A stretch of DNA of 64,000 nucleotides from Propionivibrio sp. (GTDB lineage: Bacteria > Pseudomonadota > Gammaproteobacteria > Burkholderiales > Rhodocyclaceae), in assembly GCA_016705685.1 (NCBI GenBank), contig JADJLB010000002.1, forward strand, positions 62,001 through 126,000, written 5' to 3'. The notes below the pieces were generated by a model that had not been told where the DNA came from, searched no databases, and saw nothing but the letters and a program-made list of their open reading frames with translations. Shown in pieces: positions 19,165 through 27,001 of this stretch (the stretch's first letter is position 1; every line of letters starts with the position of its first letter). The position numbers were made by a program, and so were the translations under genes.

Positions 19165-20663
19165 TGAATCAAGCCCTGCTGTTCTCGGTTTTCATCGTCG
19201 CGTCCTGTGGTCTGGCTTACGAGCTGATCGCCGGCGCGCTGTCGAGCTATCTGCTCGGCGACTCGGTGACGCAATTCTCGACGGTGATCGGGACCTATCT
19301 GTTCGCGATGGGGATCGGGTCGTGGTTGTCGCGCTTTGTCGAGCGCAACCTGATCGCGCGCTTCGTTCAGGTCGAGCTGATGGTCGGCGTGCTCGGCGGA
19401 TTTTCCGCGGCCGCGCTGTTCTTCATCTTCGTCTGGTTCACCACGCCCTTTCTCCTGGCGCTTTACCTCGCGGTGTTCGGCATCGGCGTGCTGGTCGGGC
19501 TGGAAATCCCGCTGATCATGCGCATCCTCAGGCGCGAGCTGAGTTTCAAGGATCTCGTCTCGCAGGTGCTCACCTTCGACTACCTCGGCGCGCTGGTCGT
19601 CTCGATCCTCTTCCCGCTGCTGCTGGTGCCGCATCTCGGACTGGTGCGCAGCGGGCTGCTGTTCGGCCTGCTCAACGTGCTCGTGGCGCTATGGGCGCTG
19701 TGGCTGTTCCGCGACCAACTGCGCAACGCCGTCTGGCTGAAAACCCAGGCGTTTGTTTCGCTGGCTCTGCTGAGTGTCAGCTTTGCCCTGGCCGGGCAAT
19801 TTACCTCGCTGGCCGAGGCCCATCTCTATGCCGATGAGATTGTGCACAGCGAGACCTCGCCGTATCAGCGCATCGTCATTACCCGCTGGAAAGACGATCT
19901 GCGCCTGTACCTGAACAACAACCTGCAATTCAGTTCACGCGACGAATACCGCTACCACGAGGCACTGGTCCATCCGGGGCTGGCGACGCTGCCCGGCGCA
20001 CGGCGAGTGCTGGTGCTCGGCGGCGGCGACGGGCTGGCCGTGCGCGAGATTCTCAAATACCCGCAGATCGAGAAAGTCACGCTGGTCGATCTCGACCCGG
20101 CAATGACGAAGTTGTTCTCGACGGCAGCGGCGTTGCGCAAACTCAACGAAGGCGCACTGAGTTCGCCCAAGGTCAAAGTAATCAACGCCGACGCGCTGAA
20201 ATGGCTTGAAGAAAACGACGATCAGTTCGATTTCGTCGTCGTCGATTTTCCCGACCCGTCGAATTTCGCCATCGGCAAGCTCTACACCTCGGCGTTCTTC
20301 CGCCTGCTGGAAAAGCACCTGTCGGCGGGCGCGCTGGCCGTCATTCAATCGACATCGCCGCTCTATGCCCGGCAATCGTTCTGGTGCGTCGTCACGACAC
20401 TGGAAAGCGTCGGCCTCAATGTCACGCCGTACCACGCGCTGGTGCCGTCCTTCGGCGAATGGGGTTTCGTTCTTGCCGGTCGTCGCGCTTACACGCCACC
20501 CGCGGCTTACTCCGTCACCACGCACTTTCTGACGCCCGAGATCACGCCAGGGCTGTTCCAGTTTCCTCGGGACATGGCGCGCGTCGACGCCGAAGTGAAC
20601 CGGCTCAACAATCAGGTACTGGTGCGCTACTTCGAAAGCGAGTGGCGGCAGGTGATCCGGTGA
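19164..20663 (+). CDS. Membrane-bound spermidine synthase-like aminopropyltransferase
   Basis: A 499-aa two-part protein. About residues 1-215 hold some seven transmembrane helices with a conserved-looking start (SCGLAYELIAGALSSYLLGDS). About residues 225-499 form a SpeE-like Rossmann domain, with VLVLGGGDGLAVREILKY for nucleoside binding, LVDLDPAMT, and DFPDPSN at the active site. It should transfer aminopropyl from decarboxylated AdoMet to an amine at the membrane; the acceptor is unknown. The ATG overlaps the small upstream gene. The AdoMet decarboxylase that would supply its substrate is at 28692, beyond inserted material. Confidence 0.88.
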   Translation: MNQALLFSVFIVASCGLAYELIAGALSSYLLGDSVTQFSTVIGTYLFAMGIGSWLSRFVERNLIARFVQVELMVGVLGGFSAAALFFIFVWFTTPFLLALYLAVFGIGVLVGLEIPLIMRILRRELSFKDLVSQVLTFDYLGALVVSILFPLLLVPHLGLVRSGLLFGLLNVLVALWALWLFRDQLRNAVWLKTQAFVSLALLSVSFALAGQFTSLAEAHLYADEIVHSETSPYQRIVITRWKDDLRLYLNNNLQFSSRDEYRYHEALVHPGLATLPGARRVLVLGGGDGLAVREILKYPQIEKVTLVDLDPAMTKLFSTAAALRKLNEGALSSPKVKVINADALKWLEENDDQFDFVVVDFPDPSNFAIGKLYTSAFFRLLEKHLSAGALAVIQSTSPLYARQSFWCVVTTLESVGLNVTPYHALVPSFGEWGFVLAGRRAYTPPAAYSVTTHFLTPEITPGLFQFPRDMARVDAEVNRLNNQVLVRYFESEWRQVIR

Positions 20664-21577
20664 AGATTCGAGAAGGACAATGTCTCAGTTCGGCCAGCAG
20701 TCCTTTGCCAGCATCTTCACACAGAAGCGGTCGGGTCGAGATCCTGCGTCAAGGCGGCATCTGCCTGTTCGGTGAGCAGCGCACTTGAGCGATGGGGGCG
20801 ACCAGTATCCTGAGGCGCGGGCGGGTGAAGGGGGAAGTTTCCGAGTGGTCGCTGGTGATGGGCACAGGATAAAGGCGACGACAACCAGCGGTGGCGCGGG
20901 GAAAACAACTCGACCTTAAATTGGGGGCGCCCGCGGCGCGGGCGGGGGGGGTAAGAGCAAAATAGGGTTCCGAGTAAATGAATCGCAGATCTATAACAAG
21001 TCGCCTGAACTGCAAGAAAGATTGCTTCATTCATACATGGACTTGAACAACAGTTCTCGCATTAAAGTACCGGGGGGCTTCCAGAACCTTGAATAAGCAC
21101 TTCTGCCTGTCATCTGCGGTTCGATCAAAGAGTGTACGTCCAGGGTGAAGTCGTTGTACACCCGGACCCAGACGATGACCCGATTCAGGTTCGCGCAAAA
21201 CGACTCGGGTTGGGAGCTTCTCGGAAGATGATCGTCGATGAGGAACCTTCGGAGGGCCACTGACGAAGGAATCACAGGTCGGCTAGCCCGCTGGCGTCCA
21301 AGCAAATTGAATCATCCTCGCTGTCGATGGCGTTGTGTAATTAGGCGGGGGGTGCGGCCATCCACATAATGCGGGATACATGAACGTCTGCTTTTCATTA
21401 CTTGCAACTTCGGCTTAGGGCACAACAGCGACGGCCCGTTTGATTCGCAAAGAGAAAGTCTTCGATGGAAATCGCTGCCTGGGCCTGTTCTTTAGTTAAA
21501 GAAAACGTCTTTCCCTTAACCTGGACGGTTTGTAAGTTAACCATGAGGATCGAAATGCCATACTGGCCACGGCAAGG
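20664..21577. other. Gene-poor scar between aminopropyltransferase and PIN toxin
   Basis: About 900 bases with no convincing full gene. Two tiny frames are noted. One is 20680-20775 (plus, 31 aa, starting MSQFGQQSFASIFTQKRSGR, with an AAGGA site 2 bases before the start, too close to be ideal). The other is 21398-21544 (minus, 48 aa, starting MVNLQTVQVKGKTFSLTKEQ). A long G run occurs near 20941, and a CCACATAATGCGGG stretch near 21362 resembles ends left by tyrosine recombinases or transposons. Minus frames at 20749-21030 and 21027-21305 have no recognisable domain. The simplest reading is decayed mobile DNA. Confidence 0.5.
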
Positions 21578-22000
21578 CTACAGCGCCCAAGGATTCAAGA
21601 CTTGCGGGTAGCGCTCGAAATCCTGCACGTTGCGGGTGACCACGGTGAGGCCGTGGCACTGGGCAGTCGCCATGATCAGGCCGTCCATGACCGGCAGCGC
21701 CTGCCTCGCCAGTTCGGCGCTTGCGGCCAACTGCGCCCACACATGCAGGGCGGCGGTATCGAGCGGCAGGATGCGCCCGGCAAATCGTTGCTCGACCTTG
21801 CCCAGCCAGGCGGTGAGTTTCTGGCTGCGGCGCGGTTCGCTGGCGCTCAGTTTGAGGATGCCTTTCTCGATCTCGCCCAGGCTGATGACGCTGATGAACA
21901 AACTGGCTTCGTCCTGCTCATCAAGCCAGGCGATCACGTTTGGCGCAGGAGTTTTTTTGGCGTATTCGGAAAGGGCGCAGGTGTCAAGCAGCCAGCTCAT
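21578..22000 (-). CDS. PIN-domain toxin (VapC/FitB-like)
   Basis: A 140-aa PIN-fold ribonuclease toxin. The acidic active-site residues are visible: Asp in LLDTCALSEY near the N-terminus, Glu in SLGEIEKGI, and Asp in the PVMDGLIMATA segment, with the final Asp near TRNVQDFERY. The length and the final motif fit the FitB-like branch. Its ATG overlaps the antitoxin stop by four bases (21997-22000). Catalytic residues look intact, so the toxin is probably functional. Confidence 0.9.
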   Translation of the reverse strand: MSWLLDTCALSEYAKKTPAPNVIAWLDEQDEASLFISVISLGEIEKGILKLSASEPRRSQKLTAWLGKVEQRFAGRILPLDTAALHVWAQLAASAELARQALPVMDGLIMATAQCHGLTVVTRNVQDFERYPQVLNPWAL

Positions 22001-22248
22001 AGCTCGATGCCACGTCCGCTATCGCGGTTGCGGGAAATATCCAGGTCTTCCGCGGCAAGGTCGGGGCGCAGCAGCGCACTGGAGAGCTTGCCGCGGCGGC
22101 GCGTGAGTCGAGCATATTCTTCCGCCGAGACAACCACTGCTGTCGGCTTGCCATGGACGGTGACCGTTTGCGCGTCGCCACTCGCGGCCCGTTTTATGAG
22201 GGCGCTGAAATTACTCTTCGCTTGTTGCAGTTGCCATTCGCCATGCAT
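21997..22248 (-). CDS. Phd/YefM-family antitoxin
   Basis: An 83-aa antitoxin from the ATG at 22248, which has a GGAG ribosome site seven bases upstream; a TTG at 22260 would add four residues. The N-terminal domain (WQLQQAKSNFSALIKRAASG and VTVHGKPTAVVVSAEEYARL) is typical of Phd/YefM DNA-binding antitoxins. The short C-terminus (ISRNRDSGRGIEL) would wrap the toxin. A perfect dyad lies 15 bases upstream of the start and is a likely autoregulation operator. The 5' half of this gene recurs as a broken copy at 26733-26842. Confidence 0.88.
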   Translation of the reverse strand: MHGEWQLQQAKSNFSALIKRAASGDAQTVTVHGKPTAVVVSAEEYARLTRRRGKLSSALLRPDLAAEDLDISRNRDSGRGIEL

Positions 22249-22419
22249 GGTATGCTCCAACGATTCTGGTCAGAATGGTCTGAATTTAACATGGCGATCT
22301 CCGATTCGCCAAGTTCGAGCGCGTTGCATCCATCATTTCGAGCGAGAGCGGAAATTTCGAAGGGGTTTGACGCGATGACCGCTGAAGTTTTTGGCGGCTG
22401 TTGACCGATGCGTCGGCGG
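22131..22419 (+). repeat. Direct repeat copy 1 (antitoxin 5' end to flavoprotein start)
   Basis: This segment is about 80% identical by eye to 26725-27012, in the same orientation, and about 85% over the antitoxin-coding part. It spans the first half of the antitoxin gene, its operator, a TGGCGA-N8-TCGCCA dyad (22292-22311) and the stretch CTGAAGTTTTTG...GTTGACCGATGCGTCG. In copy 2 that stretch ends exactly at the ATG of the flavin oxidoreductase gene. The four-gene radical SAM operon lies exactly between the two copies. Confidence 0.85.
22263..22276. promoter_or_regulatory. Candidate antitoxin operator
   Basis: ATTCTG-GT-CAGAAT is a perfect dyad 15 bases upstream of the antitoxin start. Phd-type antitoxins bind such palindromes to repress their own operon. 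The matching position in the second repeat copy (26858-26869) is also a perfect dyad, with paired changes. Confidence 0.6.
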
Positions 22420-22439
22420 TTCGATGAACGAACCGGGCA

Positions 22440-23282
22440 TCAAACGGTGACGATGCGGCGGTTTTGCGGTACCGAACATGGGCAGACGGCATAGGGGCAA
22501 ATGATGGGCGCCGCCAGCAGGCGCAGGCTGCCGTCGAAGATATTGCCGAGGCGCCCATTTCCGAACCGCTTGCCGGGATAGCAGGTGTGGGCATCGCCTT
22601 TCGGCGTGATGATGAAATAACGGCTGCCGGCATGACAGGGGCGTCCGGTCAGCGAAATGCCGCGGTTCATTTCACCGGGCCGGGCCAGGTCGCCGAAATG
22701 CCGGGCCAGGCGCCAGCGATCGACCCATCCGTAGCGGGCGGGTTGGCCATCGATGCGCATCAGTTGCGGATAGAACTTGAGCCCGGCCGCTTCGAATCGC
22801 CGGCGGGATGCGGCCGCTTCGCCAACCCGCCCGGGCCGCACGACCGAGTTGACGACGAAGCTGGTGCGCGGCAGATCGCGCAAGCGATCGTGCACCGCGC
22901 GGGCCCTTTCGAGAAAGACCGGCTCGGCGATTTCCTCCAGATGCAGCGAACACGAAAACGTGCGCAGCGCATCGCCGGCAGCCAGGATGAACCGCTCGAT
23001 GACGGCCAGCGGCGTCGACAGGTTGGTCAGCACCGAAACGGTATGGCCCGCCGCGGTCAGGCGTGCCGCTACGTCCGGCAGGCGCTTGAGCAGGAAGGGC
23101 TCGCCACCGGACAGCTTGACCTCCCATGTCCCCGGCAAGGCAGCGAGGCAGGCGAGCCCGGCATCCAATTGTTTGTCGGAGGGACCGCCCACGCCATCGG
23201 CATGTTTCTGCACGCAATACGAACAGCGGTAGTTGCAGCCGCCGACGATGTTCCAGTTGATGACCTGACGTTCGGTGGCCAT
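22440..23282 (-). CDS. Radical SAM protein with SPASM-like Cys-rich C-terminus
   Basis: A 280-aa radical SAM enzyme. The cluster motif is CNYRCSYC (Cys16, Cys20, Cys23), followed by KLSGGEPFL for AdoMet binding. Further cysteines occur near GRPCHAGS, AHTCYPGKR and ICPYAVCPC, an arrangement resembling SPASM/twitch auxiliary-cluster domains. It is the last gene of a four-gene minus-strand operon, one base after the stop of the second radical SAM gene. The substrate is unknown. SPASM enzymes often act on peptides, but no precursor-peptide gene is seen here. Confidence 0.85.
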   Translation of the reverse strand: MATERQVINWNIVGGCNYRCSYCVQKHADGVGGPSDKQLDAGLACLAALPGTWEVKLSGGEPFLLKRLPDVAARLTAAGHTVSVLTNLSTPLAVIERFILAAGDALRTFSCSLHLEEIAEPVFLERARAVHDRLRDLPRTSFVVNSVVRPGRVGEAAASRRRFEAAGLKFYPQLMRIDGQPARYGWVDRWRLARHFGDLARPGEMNRGISLTGRPCHAGSRYFIITPKGDAHTCYPGKRFGNGRLGNIFDGSLRLLAAPIICPYAVCPCSVPQNRRIVTV

Positions 23283-23283
23283 G

Positions 23284-24336
23284 TCAGCAATCCGCCGCCC
23301 GGGATTGCGCGTCGAGCGCCGTCAGCGCTTGCGCCGCCGCAAAATTCATGTCGTGCTTGCCGCATCGGGCGCAGCCGGGAAAGCTCCGTCCGGCGCGCAG
23401 GCGCTCGCGCAGGGCGCGGTACGGCGGCGATTGCCAGATCGTGGCGAAATCGCTTTCGTCGATATGGCCAGCTTCGATATGTTCGCAACAAAAGAACACA
23501 CGGCCGTCGACGAAGACGCGGCTGTAGAGGTAGCCGGCAAAGCACGGAATGGCCTTGCCCGGCCCGGCCCCCGCAAGCTGGCTGGCAAAGGCATCGAGGT
23601 TATGGCGCACCGCGAGTTCGCCGGCGCGCTTCATTGCCTCGGGAATGCCCTCGGTGAGCAGGGCAGCGCGGCTTGCGGCGTCGAGCGCATAGCTTTCGGT
23701 TCCTGGCGGCTGATCGCCCAGCTTGAAAGAGCAGCGAGCTCCGTGGGCGGCAGCCAACTCGACCATGGCGACGAGTTCGCCGGCATTGACGGCATTGATC
23801 ACCAGCACGAAATTGACCGCCGTGATGCCACGCAGGCGGTTGACTCCGGCGAGCAGGCGGGCAAAGGTCGCCGGCGGCTGATTGGGATGGTAGGCCACGT
23901 AGGTGTCGGCACTGGCGGCAGCGAGATTCAGCAGAATCTGGTCCGGCGCGAGCACGGCAAGGCGGTCGAAATCGATCAGTGTGCCGTTACTGATCAGCGT
24001 CAGGTGCAGACCGCGCGCCTTGACGTGGCCGATGAAATCCCAAATCGCCGGATGCGTGAAAGGCTCGCCGCCACCACTGAGGATGATGCGCTCGGTGCCC
24101 GTCGCTGCAACCTCGTCGACGATGCGGACAAAACGCAGCGGGTCGAGGCGCTGGCGTTTCCATTCGGCGGATTTGGGCGTCGCAAGCGTCGGCGCGTAAT
24201 TCCAGCACGTAATGCAGTCCAGGTTGCAGACGTTGGTGATGTCGATATGCACCGCTTCCGGCCCGAGCCGCGGATTGCCTTCTCGCCAGCCCTGCAAACG
24301 CTCGCGCAGGGATGCACTCGCCGGTGCCCGAGCCAT
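23284..24336 (-). CDS. Radical SAM/SPASM protein
   Basis: From the ATG at 24336 the protein has 350 aa. The frame runs open to 24492, but that would overlap the glycosyltransferase. The cluster motif is CNLDCITC (Cys37, Cys41, Cys44), and ILSGGGEPFTHP is the AdoMet GGE motif. The C-terminal region has cysteines in AIPCFAGY, FFCCEHIE and GCARCGKHD, a good match to SPASM auxiliary-cluster ligation. The start overlaps the glycosyltransferase stop as TAATG, so the two are translationally coupled. A two-enzyme relay with the downstream radical SAM protein is plausible, but the substrate is unknown. Confidence 0.87.
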   Translation of the reverse strand: MARAPASASLRERLQGWREGNPRLGPEAVHIDITNVCNLDCITCWNYAPTLATPKSAEWKRQRLDPLRFVRIVDEVAATGTERIILSGGGEPFTHPAIWDFIGHVKARGLHLTLISNGTLIDFDRLAVLAPDQILLNLAAASADTYVAYHPNQPPATFARLLAGVNRLRGITAVNFVLVINAVNAGELVAMVELAAAHGARCSFKLGDQPPGTESYALDAASRAALLTEGIPEAMKRAGELAVRHNLDAFASQLAGAGPGKAIPCFAGYLYSRVFVDGRVFFCCEHIEAGHIDESDFATIWQSPPYRALRERLRAGRSFPGCARCGKHDMNFAAAQALTALDAQSRAADC

Positions 24337-25421
24337 TACGCCAGCATATCGACGATGGCGCGCGCGGCGGCACCGGCACCATTGCGGCTGACGCATCGCG
24401 CCGCGTTGGCCGCCAGCATGCGTCGGGTATCGGTATCGGCGAGGCGGTCGAGCGCCTTGCCCAGACTCGCTTCGGTCAGTGGCGTGCAACACAGGCAGGC
24501 CCCCGCGTCGGCGAGTTCGCGTGCCCGCCGCTCCTGGTCGTCGAGAACGCGTCCAAACGGTACGAGGACAGTGGGAATTCCGGCAAACATCAGCTCATGG
24601 ACGCTGTTGTAGCCGGCCGCACTGACCGCACCATCGAAAGCAGGCATGACATCGAGCATCGGATAACGGCCGTCGATGACGTGGGTGCCGGCAATGGCGT
24701 CAAGGCTCCGGGTCAGCGGACCGGCGCCGATGGCCAGCTCAAATTCCGGACGCTTGCGTACGGCGCGAACGGTCAGGTCGAGCGCGCGCTCGGCGTCGGG
24801 GTCGCCGCCGCCACCGAAGCTGGCGTAAAGCAGCCGGGCGTCCGCAGGCAGGCCCAAGACGCGGCGTGCCGCGTCGCGGGCGAGCAACTCCTCCCGTTCG
24901 CGGATCAGGATTGGTCCGACCGCACGGGCCTTGTCCGGCTCGGGCAAACTGCCGACCCGAGCGACATCGTCGTGCGGAATCAGCAGCAGGTCGTACAGCG
25001 GCAATGCCGCCTGCATCAGATCACCGAGAAAGCTGTCCAGACGCTGCTCGCGGAAGACGAACACATTCTTCTGCCGCCAGCGCAACACCGGCAGCAGCTC
25101 GTCGACCGTGCCGGCGGGATAGGTATCGGCTACCAGCACATCCGGGTCAAAAGCGCCGATCGCGTTCCACGTGACCGTCTGCACCAGCTTGAGCCAGGCG
25201 CGCTTGCCGAGGCCGGTCGCCTCGCGGACCGTCTTGGACGGCAATTTGATCGCGGCAAAGCCTTCACGGTAAATGACGTTGTCGGCTTCTGATGATGTCA
25301 GAAAGAGCACTTCGGCGGTCGGCTCGAGCCGACGCACCTGGCGCGCAATGGCGATAAGGCGCGTGACGTGGCCCAGCCCGAGCCCGTTGACGGCGTAGAA
25401 GAGGAGGCGCGGCCCGGCCAC
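24336..25421 (-). CDS. MurG-like (GT28/GT-B) glycosyltransferase
   Basis: A 361-aa GT-B fold glycosyltransferase. The N-terminal loop GLGLGHVTR parallels the GGTGGHV loop of MurG. The C-terminal donor-binding half has SFGGGGDPD and AAGYNSVHELMFAGIPTVLVP followed by DDQ, the usual nucleotide-sugar signature of family 28-like enzymes. No membrane helix is seen, so it should be cytosolic or peripheral. It is coupled by one-base overlaps to the TPR gene upstream and the radical SAM gene downstream. True MurG is excluded by the lack of a dcw setting and by divergence. The acceptor is unknown. Confidence 0.85.
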   Translation of the reverse strand: MAGPRLLFYAVNGLGLGHVTRLIAIARQVRRLEPTAEVLFLTSSEADNVIYREGFAAIKLPSKTVREATGLGKRAWLKLVQTVTWNAIGAFDPDVLVADTYPAGTVDELLPVLRWRQKNVFVFREQRLDSFLGDLMQAALPLYDLLLIPHDDVARVGSLPEPDKARAVGPILIREREELLARDAARRVLGLPADARLLYASFGGGGDPDAERALDLTVRAVRKRPEFELAIGAGPLTRSLDAIAGTHVIDGRYPMLDVMPAFDGAVSAAGYNSVHELMFAGIPTVLVPFGRVLDDQERRARELADAGACLCCTPLTEASLGKALDRLADTDTRRMLAANAARCVSRNGAGAAARAIVDMLA

Positions 25422-26659
25422 TACGAATGATCCCGGAAAATCGAATCAGAACGTTCGTTACGGGCGTGGCGGGCGGCGGCACTGGCAGCCTGCTGTGCCA
25501 ACCCGGTTTCGCGCGCCGCATCGAGATCGAGCAGGCTGACGACCGCCGCCGTGCCTGCCGCCGCCAGCGCACCGCCCGCGGCGAGACGGGCAATCGGCGC
25601 AATGCCCTGGGCCGGACGGAAGTCCCAGGATGGCACTTGTCGCGTGCTCGGGCGATGCCGCTCGGCATAAGGATCGAAATTGCCGTCCTCGCTCCAGTGC
25701 TGGAACCCCGCGCCCTCGCCACGGCCACGCAGCTCGGGCGCGATGCCGCGCGCAGCCTGCTCGGCACAGGGCGGGCAGGCAAGCACCTCGCTGGTACGGC
25801 CGCCGACGGTCAGCGGCAGACGCCGTCGAAACTCGGCATTTGCCAGCGGCCGGGCGCAGAACCAGCAACCGACGCGCTCGCCCTGCCCTTCGAGGGCGTG
25901 CGGACCAAACCCCGCGAGCGCACGCTGGCGGGCGCCCGCAGCCAGTGCTTCGGCCTCGTCGAGGCGTGCCGCCAGGCGGCTTGCCGACATGCCGTCAGCG
26001 CCGGGCACAGCGAGCGAACGCGCAACGGCGAGTTCCAAGTCGGTGGCACATTCGAGTTCGCGCCGCAAGTCGGCATCTTCGCCAAAACGCATCGCATGCT
26101 CGATCGGCACCAGACGCTCGCGCAAGGCGTCGAGCCGCGCGGAAAAGGCGCGCAGCAGTTGCGGGTCGATCTTCAGAGCCGCCTTGGACGCGTGCGCCGC
26201 GACCCGCTGCCGCCTGCGCCGCCGAACGATCAGCACGCCCGCAATGATCGCCAATACGATGCCGCCAAAAGCATAGAAGAACACGCGGGCATCGTCGTGC
26301 CCGGAACGCCCGCGCTCGCTGCCGGCGTCATCTTCCATGTGCGCGAGCTTCTGAGCGATTTCAGCCTTCTTGTATTCCGGATCGAGTGCGGCAACCCGCC
26401 GGAACGCCGCCTCGGCCCCGGCGTATTGGCCCAGTTGCCGTCGCGCCAGTCCCAAATTGTAATGCCAGCGCGGATTCTCGGGTTCCAGCTTCGAGACTTC
26501 GCTGAACCGTCGCGAGGCCGTCGTGTAATCGCCGGCGTCGTAGGCGCGTTTGCCGTCTTCATAGATGGAAAGTGCCTGCGGCGAGGGCTCGGCTGCACCC
26601 ACCGGCGAAACGGCCCAGATCAACAGGCAGGCACAGGCAAGCAGGACTCGTCTAATCAT
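25421..26659 (-). CDS. TPR membrane protein with cytoplasmic zinc ribbon
   Basis: A 412-aa protein that starts the radical SAM operon. Signal peptide at about 1-22 (ending VGAAE); TPR repeats at about 28-108 (YEDGKRAYDAGDYTTASRRF and YNLGLARRQLGQYAGAEAAF); a transmembrane helix at about 126-145 followed by an Arg cluster; then a cytosolic region. That region has a CxxC pair (C265/C268) and a second pair (C295/C298), probably a zinc ribbon. A hydrophobic Ala/Gly stretch (about 354-377) may be a second membrane segment. It would place TPRs outside and the zinc ribbon inside, suggesting a scaffold for the other three products. The function is unknown. Confidence 0.8.
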   Translation of the reverse strand: MIRRVLLACACLLIWAVSPVGAAEPSPQALSIYEDGKRAYDAGDYTTASRRFSEVSKLEPENPRWHYNLGLARRQLGQYAGAEAAFRRVAALDPEYKKAEIAQKLAHMEDDAGSERGRSGHDDARVFFYAFGGIVLAIIAGVLIVRRRRRQRVAAHASKAALKIDPQLLRAFSARLDALRERLVPIEHAMRFGEDADLRRELECATDLELAVARSLAVPGADGMSASRLAARLDEAEALAAGARQRALAGFGPHALEGQGERVGCWFCARPLANAEFRRRLPLTVGGRTSEVLACPPCAEQAARGIAPELRGRGEGAGFQHWSEDGNFDPYAERHRPSTRQVPSWDFRPAQGIAPIARLAAGGALAAAGTAAVVSLLDLDAARETGLAQQAASAAARHARNERSDSIFRDHS

Positions 26660-26732
26660 GATGATGAAAGGATAGGAATTTCAATGGTGTTTTCCGAGAG
26701 TATCCGGGGGTATTGAATCTCGGTCAATCACC

Positions 26733-26842
26733 GCGGTCGGCTCGCCACGGACGGTGACCGATTGCGCGTCGCCGCTCGCACCCCGTTATACGAGGGTGCT
26801 GAAACTACCGTTCGCTTGTTGCACTTGCCGTTCACCATGCAT
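26733..26842 (-). pseudogene. Antitoxin remnant (Phd/YefM 5' half, internal stop)
   Basis: Read on the minus strand from 26842 it gives MHGERQVQQANGSFSTLV, then a stop, then RGASGDAQSVTVRG. This parallels MHGEWQLQQAKSNFSALIKR...VTVHG of the intact antitoxin. A Lys AAA codon has become TAA, and the copy ends before the C-terminal half. No toxin follows. It is a dead duplicate of, or an independent relative of, the antitoxin at 21997-22248. Confidence 0.85.
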
Positions 26843-26857
26843 GATATGGTCCGAAAG

Positions 26858-26869
26858 TTCCGGCCGGAA
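26858..26869. promoter_or_regulatory. Palindrome in repeat copy 2
   Basis: TTCCGGCCGGAA is a perfect 12-bp dyad at the position of the antitoxin operator in copy 1. Several bases differ between the copies, but the symmetry is kept. Confidence 0.45.
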
Positions 26870-27001
26870 TCGTCATGATCCTGAATGGCGATTTCCGAGT
26901 CGCCAAGTTCGCTCGAACTGCATCTATCATGTCGGGCAAGAGAGGGAATCCGGAAGGGATTTGAAGCGATGACGGCTGAAGTTTTTGACCCATGTTGACC
27001 G

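Noticed and set aside
20749-21305. Two minus-strand frames of about 92 residues in the scar
   Set aside because: No domain, odd composition, no ribosome site; kept only as part of the scar description.
22464-24612. Two long plus-strand frames across the radical SAM genes
   Set aside because: Both oppose clear radical SAM genes with intact CxxxCxxC motifs and have low-complexity Arg/Ala-rich content.
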